DNA of 64,000 bases from Promicromonospora sp. AC04 (GTDB lineage: Bacteria > Actinomycetota > Actinomycetes > Actinomycetales > Cellulomonadaceae). The position numbers were made by a program, and so were the translations under genes. A model generated the notes under the pieces. It made no database searches and was not told the DNA's origin. It saw only the letters and a list, made by a program, of their open reading frames with translations. The DNA lies in the NCBI RefSeq assembly GCF_003058225.1, contig NZ_QBUG01000013.1, forward strand, positions 1 to 64,000. Direction: 5' to 3'. The stretch's first letter is position 1. Every line of letters begins with the position of its first letter. Below, one piece after another: positions 8,930 through 18,300 of the stretch.

Positions 8930-8958
8930 TGTGGGAGCGCTCCCAGCGCCGGTACGCA
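8930..8958 (+). promoter_or_regulatory. candidate promoter of the second binding-protein operon
   Basis: TTGTGG (8930-8935) and TACGCA (8953-8958) are 17 bases apart. The perfect CebR box occupies the -35 and spacer, so a bound repressor would block polymerase. The hexamers are weak matches, so this is an inference from spacing. Confidence 0.45.
8932..8945. promoter_or_regulatory. CebR operator, perfect palindrome
   Basis: TGGGAGCGCTCCCA is a perfect 14-base palindrome identical to the CebR box known from Streptomyces and Thermobifida cellulose-utilisation genes. It lies 89 bases before the second binding-protein GTG. The LacI-type repressor encoded at the end of the operon is the obvious ligand, with cellobiose as probable inducer. 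Confidence 0.88.
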
Positions 8959-9033
8959 GACGTGCCCGCACGTCGCGCGACCGCAACCGAGCATGGCCCG
9001 TACGCCCCAGACCGCACGACAAGGGAGTCCCCA

Positions 9034-10365
9034 GTGCTGAGCAGTACCCGACCCACCAGGCGCGCCGCCGCCCGCACGCTCCAGGCGACCGCCGGTGCCG
9101 CCGTCATCGTCCTCGCCCTCACCGCCTGTGGCGGATCCGGCGACGGAACCACCGAAGGATCCGGTGAGGACGACGGCCCCATCACGCTGAAGGTCGCTAC
9201 GTTCAACGACTTCGGCTACACGGACGAGATGCTCGCCGCGTACACGGAGGAGCACCCCAACGTCACCGTCGAGCAGGTGACGGCCGCGACGAGCGACGAC
9301 GCGCGCACCAACCTGACCACCAAGCTCGCCGCCGGCGGCGAGGGCCTGGCAGACATCGAGGCCATTGAGGTCGACTGGCTGCCTGAGCTCACGCAGTACC
9401 CCGACCTGTTCACCGACCTCGCTGACCCGGAGCTCGACGGCCGCTGGGTGGACTGGAAGGTCGCCCAGGCGACCACTACCGACGGCAAGGTCATCGGCTA
9501 CGGCACCGACATCGGCCCCGAGGCCATCTGCTACCGCGCCGACCTGTTCGAGGCGGCAGGCCTGCCGACCGACCGCGAAGAGGTCGCCGAGCTGCTCGGC
9601 GGCGACGACGCCACGTGGGAGGACTACTTCGCCGCGGGCCGCGACTTCGTCAAGGAGTCGGACGCCGCCTGGTACGACGGCGCCGCCGGAACCTTCCAGG
9701 GCATGATCAACCAGCTGCCCGCCGCGTTCGAGGACCCGGAGTCGGGCGACGCCAAGGACCTCGGGGACAACACCGACGTCAAGGCGATCTACGACGAGAT
9801 CACCGGCTCCATCGACGACGACCTGTCGGCCGGCCTGGAGCAGTGGAGCGGTGACTGGGACGCCGGGTTCCAGAACGACGCCTTCGCCACGATGCTCTGC
9901 CCGGCCTGGATGACCGGTCCGATCGAGGAGCGCGCCGGTGGCGTCGAGGGCTGGGACGTCGCCAACGTCTTCCCCGGTGGCGGCGGCAACTGGGGCGGCT
10001 CGTTCCTGACCGTCCCCGCCTCGGGCGAGAACGCCGAGGCGGCCAAGGAGCTCGCCGCGTGGCTCACCGCGCCGGAGCAGCAGACCTCGGCCTTCGAGTC
10101 GGCCGGCACGTTCCCGTCACAGGTCGACGCCCAGGGATCCGAGGCCGTGCAGAGCTTCACGAACCCGTTCTTCAACGACGCCCCGGTGGGCGAGATCTTC
10201 GCCACCCGCGCCCAGAAGATCGAGGGCGCGCCCTACAAGGGTGCGCACTACTTCGCCATCCGTGACGAGGTCACCAACGCGCTCAACCGCGTCGACGTGA
10301 CGAAGTCGCAGGACGCCGAGGAGTCCTGGGCGGAGGCCGTCGAGAAGGCTTCGGCCCTCGGCTGA
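9034..10365 (+). CDS. cebE: cellobiose-type ABC transporter substrate-binding lipoprotein (CebE-like), copy 2
   Basis: This 443-residue lipoprotein has lipobox LTAC (C32) and the same family 1 solute-binding fold as the previous gene, with long identical blocks (GYGTDIGPEAICYRADLFE, VANVFPGGGGNWGGSFLTVP). It heads the run binding protein, permease, permease, beta-glucosidase, repressor, which matches cebEFG-bglC-cebR in Streptomyces. CebE binds cellobiose and cellotriose; that specificity is inferred here from the CebR boxes and the GH1 gene. AGGGAG precedes the GTG at 9034. The tandem paralogue upstream suggests duplication followed by divergence in signal peptide and promoter. Confidence 0.88.
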   Translation: MLSSTRPTRRAAARTLQATAGAAVIVLALTACGGSGDGTTEGSGEDDGPITLKVATFNDFGYTDEMLAAYTEEHPNVTVEQVTAATSDDARTNLTTKLAAGGEGLADIEAIEVDWLPELTQYPDLFTDLADPELDGRWVDWKVAQATTTDGKVIGYGTDIGPEAICYRADLFEAAGLPTDREEVAELLGGDDATWEDYFAAGRDFVKESDAAWYDGAAGTFQGMINQLPAAFEDPESGDAKDLGDNTDVKAIYDEITGSIDDDLSAGLEQWSGDWDAGFQNDAFATMLCPAWMTGPIEERAGGVEGWDVANVFPGGGGNWGGSFLTVPASGENAEAAKELAAWLTAPEQQTSAFESAGTFPSQVDAQGSEAVQSFTNPFFNDAPVGEIFATRAQKIEGAPYKGAHYFAIRDEVTNALNRVDVTKSQDAEESWAEAVEKASALG

Positions 10366-10518
10366 GCCTGAGCCTGCCCGCTGAAGGCCACGACCGGTGG
10401 CCGAGCTCATGGAGACCCAGGTCTCGACGCGCTCGGCCACCGGTCGCGCCACGCGGGGGCGACGCACCGGGAGTGACCACACGACGATGACGCGGCGGAA
10501 GATGAAGCGGAAGATGAT

Positions 10519-11550
10519 ATGGCTGTTCTGACAGATCGACGATCGGCACCGGACTCCGGTGCACCACAGCGCGAGTCACGCAGGCTCGGCTTCTCCCAGC
10601 GGCTCGGCCGCTGGGACGTGAAGCTGTCCCCGTACCTGTACATCTCGCCGTTCTTCATCCTGTTCGCCGTGACCGGACTCTTCCCGCTCGGCTACACCGC
10701 GTTCGTGTCGGTGCACGAGTGGAGCCTGCTCGGCGGCCAGGGCGAGTTCGTCGGCATGCAGAACTTCACCGACGTGCTGAGCCAGCCCACGTTCTGGAAG
10801 TCCCTGACCAACACGCTGTCGATCTTCCTGCTGTCCTCCGTGCCGCAGGTGGTCCTCGCGATCACGATCGCCGCCCTCCTCGACCAGAACCTGCGATCGG
10901 CGACCTTCTGGCGCATGGGGGTGCTGATCCCCTACGTGGTCGCGCCCGTAGCGGTATCGATGATCTTCGGCCGCCTGTTCGCCGACCAGTACGGCCTGAT
11001 CAACTCCGTGCTCACCATGATCGGGCTGGACCCGATCGCCTGGCACGGCGACCGGCTCGCCAGCCATGTCGCCATCGCCACGATGGTCAACTACCGCTGG
11101 CTCGGCTACAACGCACTGATCTTCCTCGCCGCGATGCAGGCGGTGCCGCGTGACCTCTACGAGGCCGCGGTGATCGACGGCGCGGGCCGCGTGCGCCAGT
11201 TCTTCTCCATCACGGTGCCGCAGATCCGCGCCACGATCATCTTCGTCGTCATCACCTCGACCATCGGCGGCCTGCAGATTTTCGACGAGGTCCGCATGTA
11301 CGACGTGTACGGGCTCGGCGGTGCGGACCAGAACTGGATGACCACGGTCGTGTACCTGTACGACCTCGCCTGGGGCGACCAGCACAGCCTCGGCCGGGCG
11401 TCGGCCGTCGCGTGGATGCTGTTCCTCCTCATCGTCGTGATCGGGTTCGTGAACTTCCTGGTCACTCGTCAGATCTCGACGTCGGGCAGCACGAGCAAGA
11501 AGTCGAGGCGCAAGAGCGCCACTACCAGCATGAGCAGGGGGAACGCATGA
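10519..11550 (+). CDS. cebF: sugar ABC transporter permease (CebF-like)
   Basis: This 343-residue inner-membrane protein has six predicted helices, starting with YLYISPFFILFAVTGLFPLG at about residue 40, and the cytoplasmic EAA loop EAAVIDGAGRVRQFFSITVP that docks to the ATPase. It is of the MalF/UgpA type. The ATG at 10519 is used. It follows the binding protein by about 150 bases, and its end overlaps the next permease start by 4 bases (ATGA), so the two are translationally coupled. No ATPase gene is present; Ceb systems normally borrow the shared MsiK ATPase encoded elsewhere. Confidence 0.88.
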   Translation: MAVLTDRRSAPDSGAPQRESRRLGFSQRLGRWDVKLSPYLYISPFFILFAVTGLFPLGYTAFVSVHEWSLLGGQGEFVGMQNFTDVLSQPTFWKSLTNTLSIFLLSSVPQVVLAITIAALLDQNLRSATFWRMGVLIPYVVAPVAVSMIFGRLFADQYGLINSVLTMIGLDPIAWHGDRLASHVAIATMVNYRWLGYNALIFLAAMQAVPRDLYEAAVIDGAGRVRQFFSITVPQIRATIIFVVITSTIGGLQIFDEVRMYDVYGLGGADQNWMTTVVYLYDLAWGDQHSLGRASAVAWMLFLLIVVIGFVNFLVTRQISTSGSTSKKSRRKSATTSMSRGNA

Positions 11551-12464
11551 GCTCCGTCGCTGTCACCGCCCAGACCGCGGGTGAGGGTGCCGCCAGGGCC
11601 GCCGCCCGTCGTCGGACGAGGAAGGCCTCCGGGGGCGCCAACCGCCGCGCCGGCTGGATCGTCTACGCGCTGCTGGGGATCGTGCTGCTGATCTCCGTCT
11701 TCCCGCTCTACTTCACGCTGCTCCTCGGCTCGTCGGACCCGGTCGAGATCTCGCAGAACGCCGTCCCGCAGTGGCTGCCCGACCTGTCGCTGTTCACCCA
11801 GTTCCGGACCGTCATCGAGTCCACCCAGATCAACTTCTGGCTCGCGCTGACGAACTCGCTGATCATCGCGGTCGTCGTCTCGCTGGCCGTGGTGCTGTTC
11901 TCGACGCTGGCCGGGTTCTCGTTCGCGAAGCTGCGCTTCCGCGGCCGCGGGCCGCTGCTCGTGTTCGTCATCGCGACGATGGCGGTCCCGACCCAGCTCG
12001 GCGTGATCCCGATGTACATCCTCATGTCGGACCTCGGGTGGATCGGCAAGCTCCAGGCCGTCATCGTGCCGGTGCTGGTCAGCGCGTTCGGCGTGTTCTG
12101 GATGACGCAGTACCTGTCGGAGTCGCTGCCGTACGAGCTGATCGAGGCCGCCCGCGTGGACGGCGCCTCGATGATCCGCACGTTCTGGAGCATCGCACTG
12201 CCCGCCGCACGCCCGGCCGCGGCCATGCTGGGCCTGTTCACGTTCGTCCAGCAGTGGACCAACTTCTTCTGGCCGTCGATCGTGCTCAGCTCGGAGAACC
12301 CGACGCTGCCACTCGTCGTAAAGTCGCTGCAGTCGAACTACTTCGTGGACTACTCGTTGGTCATGGGCGGCGTCTTCCTCGTGACGCTACCGCTGCTGGT
12401 GATCTTCGCCTTCGTCGGCAAGCAGCTCGTCGCAGGCATCATGCAGGGAGCCGTGAAGGGATGA
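11547..12464 (+). CDS. cebG: sugar ABC transporter permease (CebG-like)
   Basis: This 305-residue MalG-type permease has an N-terminal basic segment, six membrane helices and the EAA loop EAARVDGASMIRTFWSIALP. It pairs with the preceding permease to form the channel of the importer. It is linked by 4-base overlaps on both sides, to cebF upstream (11547-11550) and to the beta-glucosidase downstream (12461-12464), so the block behaves as a single operon. Confidence 0.88.
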   Translation: MSSVAVTAQTAGEGAARAAARRRTRKASGGANRRAGWIVYALLGIVLLISVFPLYFTLLLGSSDPVEISQNAVPQWLPDLSLFTQFRTVIESTQINFWLALTNSLIIAVVVSLAVVLFSTLAGFSFAKLRFRGRGPLLVFVIATMAVPTQLGVIPMYILMSDLGWIGKLQAVIVPVLVSAFGVFWMTQYLSESLPYELIEAARVDGASMIRTFWSIALPAARPAAAMLGLFTFVQQWTNFFWPSIVLSSENPTLPLVVKSLQSNYFVDYSLVMGGVFLVTLPLLVIFAFVGKQLVAGIMQGAVKG

Positions 12465-14059
12465 CCCACGAGATGACACTGAACGTCAAGACCAGCGCCG
12501 GGGTGCGCCGCGTGCCCGCGCCGGGCATCGCCCTGCCGTACACGCCGACCGCGCCGAGGACGACGCCGACGTCGAACGCCGCAGGAACCGTGTCGTTCCC
12601 GGACGGCTTCCTGTGGGGCGCGGCCACCGCCGCCTACCAGGTGGAGGGCGCCGCCCACGAGGACGGCCGCGAGGACTCCGTGTGGGACGTGTTCGCGAAG
12701 GTCCCGGGCGCGGTGATCGGCCAGGAGGACGGCGAGGTCGCCTGCGACCAGTACCACCGCTACCCGGCCGACGTCGCGCTCATGAAGGACCTGGGCATCA
12801 GGGCGTACCGGTTCTCGACGTCGTGGTCCCGGGTGGTCCCCGGCGGGCGCGAGGTCAACCCGGCCGGCGTCGCGTACTACGACCGGCTCGTGGACGAGCT
12901 GCTGGGCGCGGACATCCTGCCCTGGCTGACCCTGTACCACTGGGACCTGCCGCAGGCGATCGAGGCCGAGTCCAACGGCTGGGTGAACCGCGACACCGCG
13001 TACCGGTTCCGCGACTACGCCGTGACCATGCACGAGGCCATCGGCGACCGGGTCGACGTGTGGACCACGCTCAACGAGCCGTGGTGCGCCGCGTTCCTGG
13101 GCTACACCGGCGGCCAGCACGCGCCGGGCCGGCAGTCCCGCGAGGACGGCCTCGCGGCCGCGCACCACCTCTCGCTGGGCCACGGTCTGGCCGTGCAGGC
13201 GCTGCGCGAGCGGGCACCCGACGCGAACCTCGGCATCACGCTCAACTTCGAGGTCGAGGACCCGGTGAACCCGGACGACCCCGCCGACGTCGAGGCCGCA
13301 CGCCGGCTCGACGGCGGGTTCACCCGCATCTTCGCCGACCCGATCCTGCGCGGCGCCTACCCCGAGGACGTGCTGGAGGACGTGCGCGAGTACGGCCTCG
13401 AACGGCACATCCAGGACGGCGACCTGGAGATCATCTCCACGCCCATCGACTCGCTCGGCGTGAACTACTACCACGGCAACGCCGTGTCCGCGGTGCCCGC
13501 CGAGCGGCCCCTGGACGGCGGCGCGCCGGTGACCCGCCCGTCGTCGTCCCCGTTCCCGGGGGGCGACGGCGCGTACACGCACCCGCGCGGCCTGCCCGTC
13601 ACGGACCAGAACTGGGAGGTCCAGCCCGAGGGCCTCACCCGGCTCCTGCTGCGCCTGCAGCAGGACTACACGGGCCCGCGCGGCATCGCCCTGTACGTGA
13701 CGGAGAACGGCAGCGCGTACGACGACGTCGTCGGGCCGGACGGGTTCGTGGACGACCAGGACCGCCTCGAGTTCATCGACGTGCACCTGCGCGCTGTCAA
13801 GGACGCGATCGACGAGGGCGCCGACGTGCGCGGCTACTTCGGCTGGTCGCTGCTCGACAACTACGAGTGGGCGTGGGGCTACGGAAAGCGCTTCGGGCTC
13901 GTGCGCGTCGACTTCGAGACGCAGGCCCGCACGGTCAAGGCGTCCGGCCGCTGGTACGGTCAGGTCGCGCGGGCCAATGCCGTTCCGGAGCGATCGGCAA
14001 CGCCCCAGCCGCACCCGAGTGACGACAACGGCGGAGACAAGGCGGTTCGCAAGGCGTGA
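12461..14059 (+). CDS. bglC: GH1 beta-glucosidase
   Basis: This 532-residue cytoplasmic glycoside hydrolase family 1 enzyme has the acid/base Glu in TTLNEPW (E206), the nucleophile in YVTENGS (E415) and the PDGFLWGAATAAYQVEGA signature near residue 47. It would hydrolyse imported cellobiose and short cellodextrins to glucose. No signal peptide is seen, consistent with action after uptake. It carries a 45-residue Thr/Pro-rich N-terminal extension and a C-terminal tail, making it longer than the usual 450-480 residues. ATG 12461 overlaps the permease stop. The LacI gene start overlaps this stop. Confidence 0.92.
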   Translation: MTHEMTLNVKTSAGVRRVPAPGIALPYTPTAPRTTPTSNAAGTVSFPDGFLWGAATAAYQVEGAAHEDGREDSVWDVFAKVPGAVIGQEDGEVACDQYHRYPADVALMKDLGIRAYRFSTSWSRVVPGGREVNPAGVAYYDRLVDELLGADILPWLTLYHWDLPQAIEAESNGWVNRDTAYRFRDYAVTMHEAIGDRVDVWTTLNEPWCAAFLGYTGGQHAPGRQSREDGLAAAHHLSLGHGLAVQALRERAPDANLGITLNFEVEDPVNPDDPADVEAARRLDGGFTRIFADPILRGAYPEDVLEDVREYGLERHIQDGDLEIISTPIDSLGVNYYHGNAVSAVPAERPLDGGAPVTRPSSSPFPGGDGAYTHPRGLPVTDQNWEVQPEGLTRLLLRLQQDYTGPRGIALYVTENGSAYDDVVGPDGFVDDQDRLEFIDVHLRAVKDAIDEGADVRGYFGWSLLDNYEWAWGYGKRFGLVRVDFETQARTVKASGRWYGQVARANAVPERSATPQPHPSDDNGGDKAVRKA

Positions 14060-15081
14060 CGACCTCAGGCCCACCCACCCTGGATGACGTGGCCCAGGCG
14101 GCCGGGGTATCCCGGTCAACTGCGTCGCGCGCCATCAACGGTGGCCTGCGTGTTTCCCCCGAGGCGCAGGCGGCGGTCGACGACGCCGTCGCCCGCCTCG
14201 GGTACGCACCGAACCGTGCCGCCCGGTCGCTGGTGACCCGGCGGACCGACTCGATAGCCCTCGTGGTGCCCGAGCCGGACCAGCGCATCCTCACCGACCC
14301 GTTCCTCTCCGGCACCCTGGCGGGGGTCAGCGAGGGACTGGCCGGTACGGACCTCCAGCTCGTGCTGCTGCTGGCCCGGCCGGGCGAGCAGCGCGGACGC
14401 GTGGGCCGCTACCTCCGCAGCGGCCACGTGGACGGCGTCATCGTCGCGTCGCACCACCGGGGCGACCAGCTCGAGACGGAGCTCGGGCCGGCGGGGCTGC
14501 CCGCCGTCTTCGTGGGGCGGCTGTTCGAGCCCGACCCGCACTTCTCGCGCGGCCTGCGCTACGTCGACGTCGACAACGTCGCCGGCGGGCGCATCGCAAC
14601 CCAGCGGATGATCGACCGGGGACGGCGGCGCATCGGAACCATCACCGGGCCGCTCGACATGCCCGCGGGCGTGGACCGGATGACCGGCTGGCGGGACGCG
14701 CTCCGCGATGCCGGACTGCCCGACGACGCCGTCGTCGAGGGCGACTTCACCGTCGCCGGAGCCCTTGTCGCGGCCGCCCGGCTCCTGGACGAGCACCCCG
14801 ACCTGGACGGAATCTTCGCCGCCTCCGACCTGATGGCGGAGGCCACGCTGCGCGTGCTCGCCGATCGGGGCCGGTCGGTGCCGGGCGACGTCTCCGTTGT
14901 CGGGTTCGACGACCTCGGCATCGCCGAGACGACGTCGCCCCGGCTGACCACCGTGCACAACCCCGTGGTGCAGATGGTCGGCGCCGCGACGAGCATGCTC
15001 GTCGACCTGGTCGCCGGCCGACCGGTGCGCGACGAGCGCCGGGTCTTCGCGCCGCGCCTGGTCGAGGGCGACTCGGCCTGA
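14056..15081 (+). CDS. cebR: LacI-family repressor of the sugar operon (CebR-like)
   Basis: This 341-residue protein has an N-terminal LacI helix-turn-helix (TLDDVAQAAGVSRSTASRAI, residues 8-27) and a periplasmic-binding-protein-like effector domain with the terminal VVGFDDLGIAETTSPRLTTV block. The GTG start at 14056 overlaps the beta-glucosidase stop by 4 bases, so the repressor is made with the operon it controls. The perfect CebR box at 8932 gives a matching operator. The recognition helix VSRSTASRAI is standard for the family. Cellobiose as inducer is inferred from known CebR proteins. Confidence 0.9.
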   Translation: MTTSGPPTLDDVAQAAGVSRSTASRAINGGLRVSPEAQAAVDDAVARLGYAPNRAARSLVTRRTDSIALVVPEPDQRILTDPFLSGTLAGVSEGLAGTDLQLVLLLARPGEQRGRVGRYLRSGHVDGVIVASHHRGDQLETELGPAGLPAVFVGRLFEPDPHFSRGLRYVDVDNVAGGRIATQRMIDRGRRRIGTITGPLDMPAGVDRMTGWRDALRDAGLPDDAVVEGDFTVAGALVAAARLLDEHPDLDGIFAASDLMAEATLRVLADRGRSVPGDVSVVGFDDLGIAETTSPRLTTVHNPVVQMVGAATSMLVDLVAGRPVRDERRVFAPRLVEGDSA

Positions 15082-15135
15082 CGGCGCGGCGGTTCCCGCG
15101 CTGGTCGAGCCACCCTCGGCTGTCCGAGCCCTTCC

Positions 15136-15290
15136 GCTGGTCGAGCTGGTCGAGCTGGTCGAGCCGGTCGAGCCGGTCGAGCCGGTCGAGCCGGTCGAGC
15201 CGGTCGAGCCGGTCGAGCCGGTCGAGCCGGTCGAGCCGGTCGAGCCGGTCGAGCCGGTCGAGCCGGTCGAGCCGGTCGAGCCGGTCGAGG
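15136..15290. repeat. 9-bp tandem array, GGTCGAGCC, about 17 copies
   Basis: A run of 9-base units (GGTCGAGCT in the first two, GGTCGAGCC after) fills about 155 bases after the cebR stop. The unit keeps every frame open, producing spurious Leu-Asp-Arg repeats on the reverse strand. The same GGTCGAGCC core recurs as a 21-bp array at 49.1 kb. Confidence 0.93.
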
Positions 15291-15305
15291 CCCGGGGGAA
15301 CGCTT

Positions 15306-15370
15306 ACGAATGCGGGGTTGGTTGCGCTGCGTAGACGTTGTCTACGCAGCGCAACCAACCCCGCATTCGT
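15306..15370. terminator. 31-bp perfect hairpin between convergent cebR and putA
   Basis: Arms at 15306-15336 and 15340-15370 pair over all 31 bases around a GTT loop. The inner end is CTGCGTAGAC/GTCTACGCAG. Its place between convergent genes suits a bidirectional terminator. A related hairpin lies at 26562-26614, so it is also a dispersed repeat. Confidence 0.82.
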
Positions 15371-15399
15371 GTAGTCGCCCCGAGTCCTTCGGCGGTCCG

Positions 15400-18300
15400 C
15401 TAGACGGTGCGGAGGTGGCCGTAGCGGTGCATCGTGCGGCTCACCGCCTGCTCGCGGAGCATCGTCAGGAGCTCGCGGCGGCCGCTCGCCAGGACCGGGG
15501 CGTCCAGCACCGTGACCGAGCCCAGGCGGCTCGCGGCGGCGTCGCGCAGGCCCGGGGCCACGCCCACCACACGGATCCGGCCGGTCACCCTGCCGTCGGC
15601 GACGGCGTCGGCGAACTCCTCGTCCGTCGTCTCCGGCCCGACGACGGTCGTCGGCACCCCCGCACGCGAGGCGGCAGCCAGCACGCGCTGTACCTCGGCG
15701 TGCGGCGCATCGGTGCCGACCCGCACCGTGATGCCCGGGACGGGCCGGTAGCGGAACACGTTCGACTCGACGCCCAGCCCGGACGGGTCGTGCGCCTGCG
15801 AGAACTCCGTGAGCCAGGCTCGGTCGTCGTCGGCCCGGGCCCAGGCGAGCCAGCCGGCCGGGTCCTCGGTGCGCGACGGCACGTCGGGCGCGTCGGCCCA
15901 CCGGCCGAGCTGCGCCACGTAGTTGGGCCCACCCGCCTTGGCACCCGAGCCCACCACCGAGGCCTTCCAGCCGCCGAACGACTGGCGCTGCACGATCGCG
16001 CCGGTGATGTGCCGGTTCACGTACGCGTTGCCGACCTCGACGCGGTCGAGCCAGTGCTCGACCTCGGCCTCGTCCAGCGAGTGGATGCCGCCCGTGAGGC
16101 CGAACGACACCGAGTTCTGCAGCGCGAGCGCCTCGTCCAGCGTGCGCGCGGTCATGATGCCCAGCACCGGGCCGAAGGCCTCGGTGAGGTGGAAGAACGA
16201 GCCGGGGCGGACGCCGTCGCGCACGCCGGGCGTCCACAGGCGGCCCTTGCCGAGGCCCGCCTCCTGCGCCACCGCGTCGAGGCGGCGCGGGCGGACGAGC
16301 CAGCTCTCGCCCTGCTCCAGCGTGGTCAGGGCGTGCAGCAGCTTGCCCTGCGCGGGCTCCGTGAGCGGCCCCATCACGGTGGCCAGGTCGGTCGCGGGCC
16401 CCACGGCGAGCGAGGACACGGCGTCGACGAGCTGGCGGCGGAACCGCTCCCCCGTCACGGTGCGCGGGTCGCCCACCGAGCCGACGAGGATCACGAGCGA
16501 CGCCGCGGAGCACTTCTGCCCCGCGTGCCCGAACGCCGAGCGCACCACGTCGGCGACGGCCAGGTCGAGGTCCGCCGACGGCGTCACGACTATCGCGTTC
16601 TTGCCCGACGTCTCCGCGAGCACCGGGAGCTCGGGGCGCCAGGACGCGAACATCTCCGCGGTCTCGATCGCGCCCGTCAGGATCACGCGGGACACGCCGT
16701 CGTGGGTGACGAGGCGGCGGCCGAGGTCGCCGTCGGGCACGCGGACGAACTGCGCGACGTCGCGCGCGATGGCCGGGTCCAGGCCGATCTCGGGCGCCAC
16801 CTCGTCGAGCGCCGCGTGCACGGCCTCGACGGCGATCTCCAGGCAGCGCGGCGTGGGCGGCGCGGGCTTGGCGATCACGGAGGAGCCGGACGCGAGGCCG
16901 GCGAGCACGCCGCCGATCGGGATCGCGACGGGGAAGTTCCAGGGCGGCGTGACCAGCGTGACGCCGTCCGGCGTGAACCGGGCGCCCGGCCAGGCCTCCG
17001 ACGTCGGGTCGAGGGCCTCGGCCGCCTGCGCGTAGTAGGCGGCGAAGTCCACTGCCTCGCTGACCTCGGGGTCCGCCTCGGCGACGGTCTTGCCGGCCTC
17101 GTGCACCATGGCGGCGACCAGGTCGGTGCGCACGGCCTCGAGGTGCTGGGCCGCGGCGCGGAGCACGCGGCCGCGGTCCGCCGGGGCCACCTTGGCCCAG
17201 GCCGCGCCCGCCCGGCGGGCGAGCGCGACGACGTCGTCCACCTGGGCGGACGTCGCCAGCGGCTCGGCGAGCGCCGGGACGTACCCGGAGCGCGTGCTCG
17301 TGACCTGCTGCGCCCAGTCGCGGTGGGCGGCGACGGCGGGGTCGGTGTCGGCGGCGTTGTGGAACGGCCCGGTCACCTGCTCCGGCGCGGGGCGCGGACG
17401 ACGGCGCGGGGCGACGTCGTCGGGCGAGTAGTGCACGCCGAGGGCCACTGAGGCGCGGAACGCGGCCTCCTGCCGGTCCATGGGCGAGCCGGTCCCGGCG
17501 GGCTCGACGTGCGAGCCGCTGGGCGAGACGGGAGCGAACGCGGCGTGCAGGAAGTTCTGCTCCGTGGCGTTCTCCTCCAGGCGGCGCACCAGGTAGGAGA
17601 TGGCGACGTCGAAGTCCTCGTCGCGCACGACCGGGGTGTAGAGCACCACGCGGCCGCTGTCCTTGGCGACCTCGTCGCGGACGGCGGCGGCCTCGGTGGG
17701 CGCCATGCCCTGGAGCATCTCGATGTCGAGCGCCTCGGAGACGCCGCGCGCCCGGCCGAGCAGGATCGCGAGCGCCACGTGGAACAGGTTGTGCGACGCC
17801 GCGCCGATGCGGACGGCGTGCGCGCGCTCGGGGCGCAGCGCGTGGTCGAGCATGCGCACGTAGTTGGCGTCGACGCCGGGCTTGGTCGCGTAGGGCGCCT
17901 GTGCCCAGTCGTGCAGGGCGGCCTCGACGTGCTCCATCGCGAGGTTCGCGCCCTTGACGATGCGCACCTTGATGCGCGCGCCGCCGTCCGCGACGCGCTT
18001 CCCGGCGAACTCGGTGAGCCCGTCCAGCGCGCCCAGGGCGTCGGGCAGGTAGGCCTGCAGCACGATGCCGGCCTCCAGGTCGCGGAACTCGTCGCGGCCC
18101 AGGATCTCGGTGAAGACCGCGGTGGTCAGGGCCAGGTCGCGGTACTCCTCCATGTCGAGGTTGAGGAAGACGCCGTGGTCGCGCGCGGCGCGATAGAGCG
18201 GCAGGAGCTGCTCGACGACGCGGTCGCGGGAGCCGTCGAGGTCCCACGTGACGAGCTGCGCGGCGACGCTGGAGACCTTGATCGACACGTAGTCGACGTC

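Noticed and set aside
8824-9033. Possible small gene between the two binding proteins
   Set aside because: The region contains the CebR boxes and promoter; open frames there are extensions of the copy 2 gene without a ribosome site.
15136-15290. Possible CRISPR array
   Set aside because: The 9-bp units are contiguous with no unique spacers.
14747-18247. A 1166-residue open frame on the reverse strand with long Leu-Asp-Arg repeats
   Set aside because: It reads through the 9-bp GGTCGAGCC array and is a frame-shifted shadow of putA and cebR. The putA frame has the domains and codon bias.
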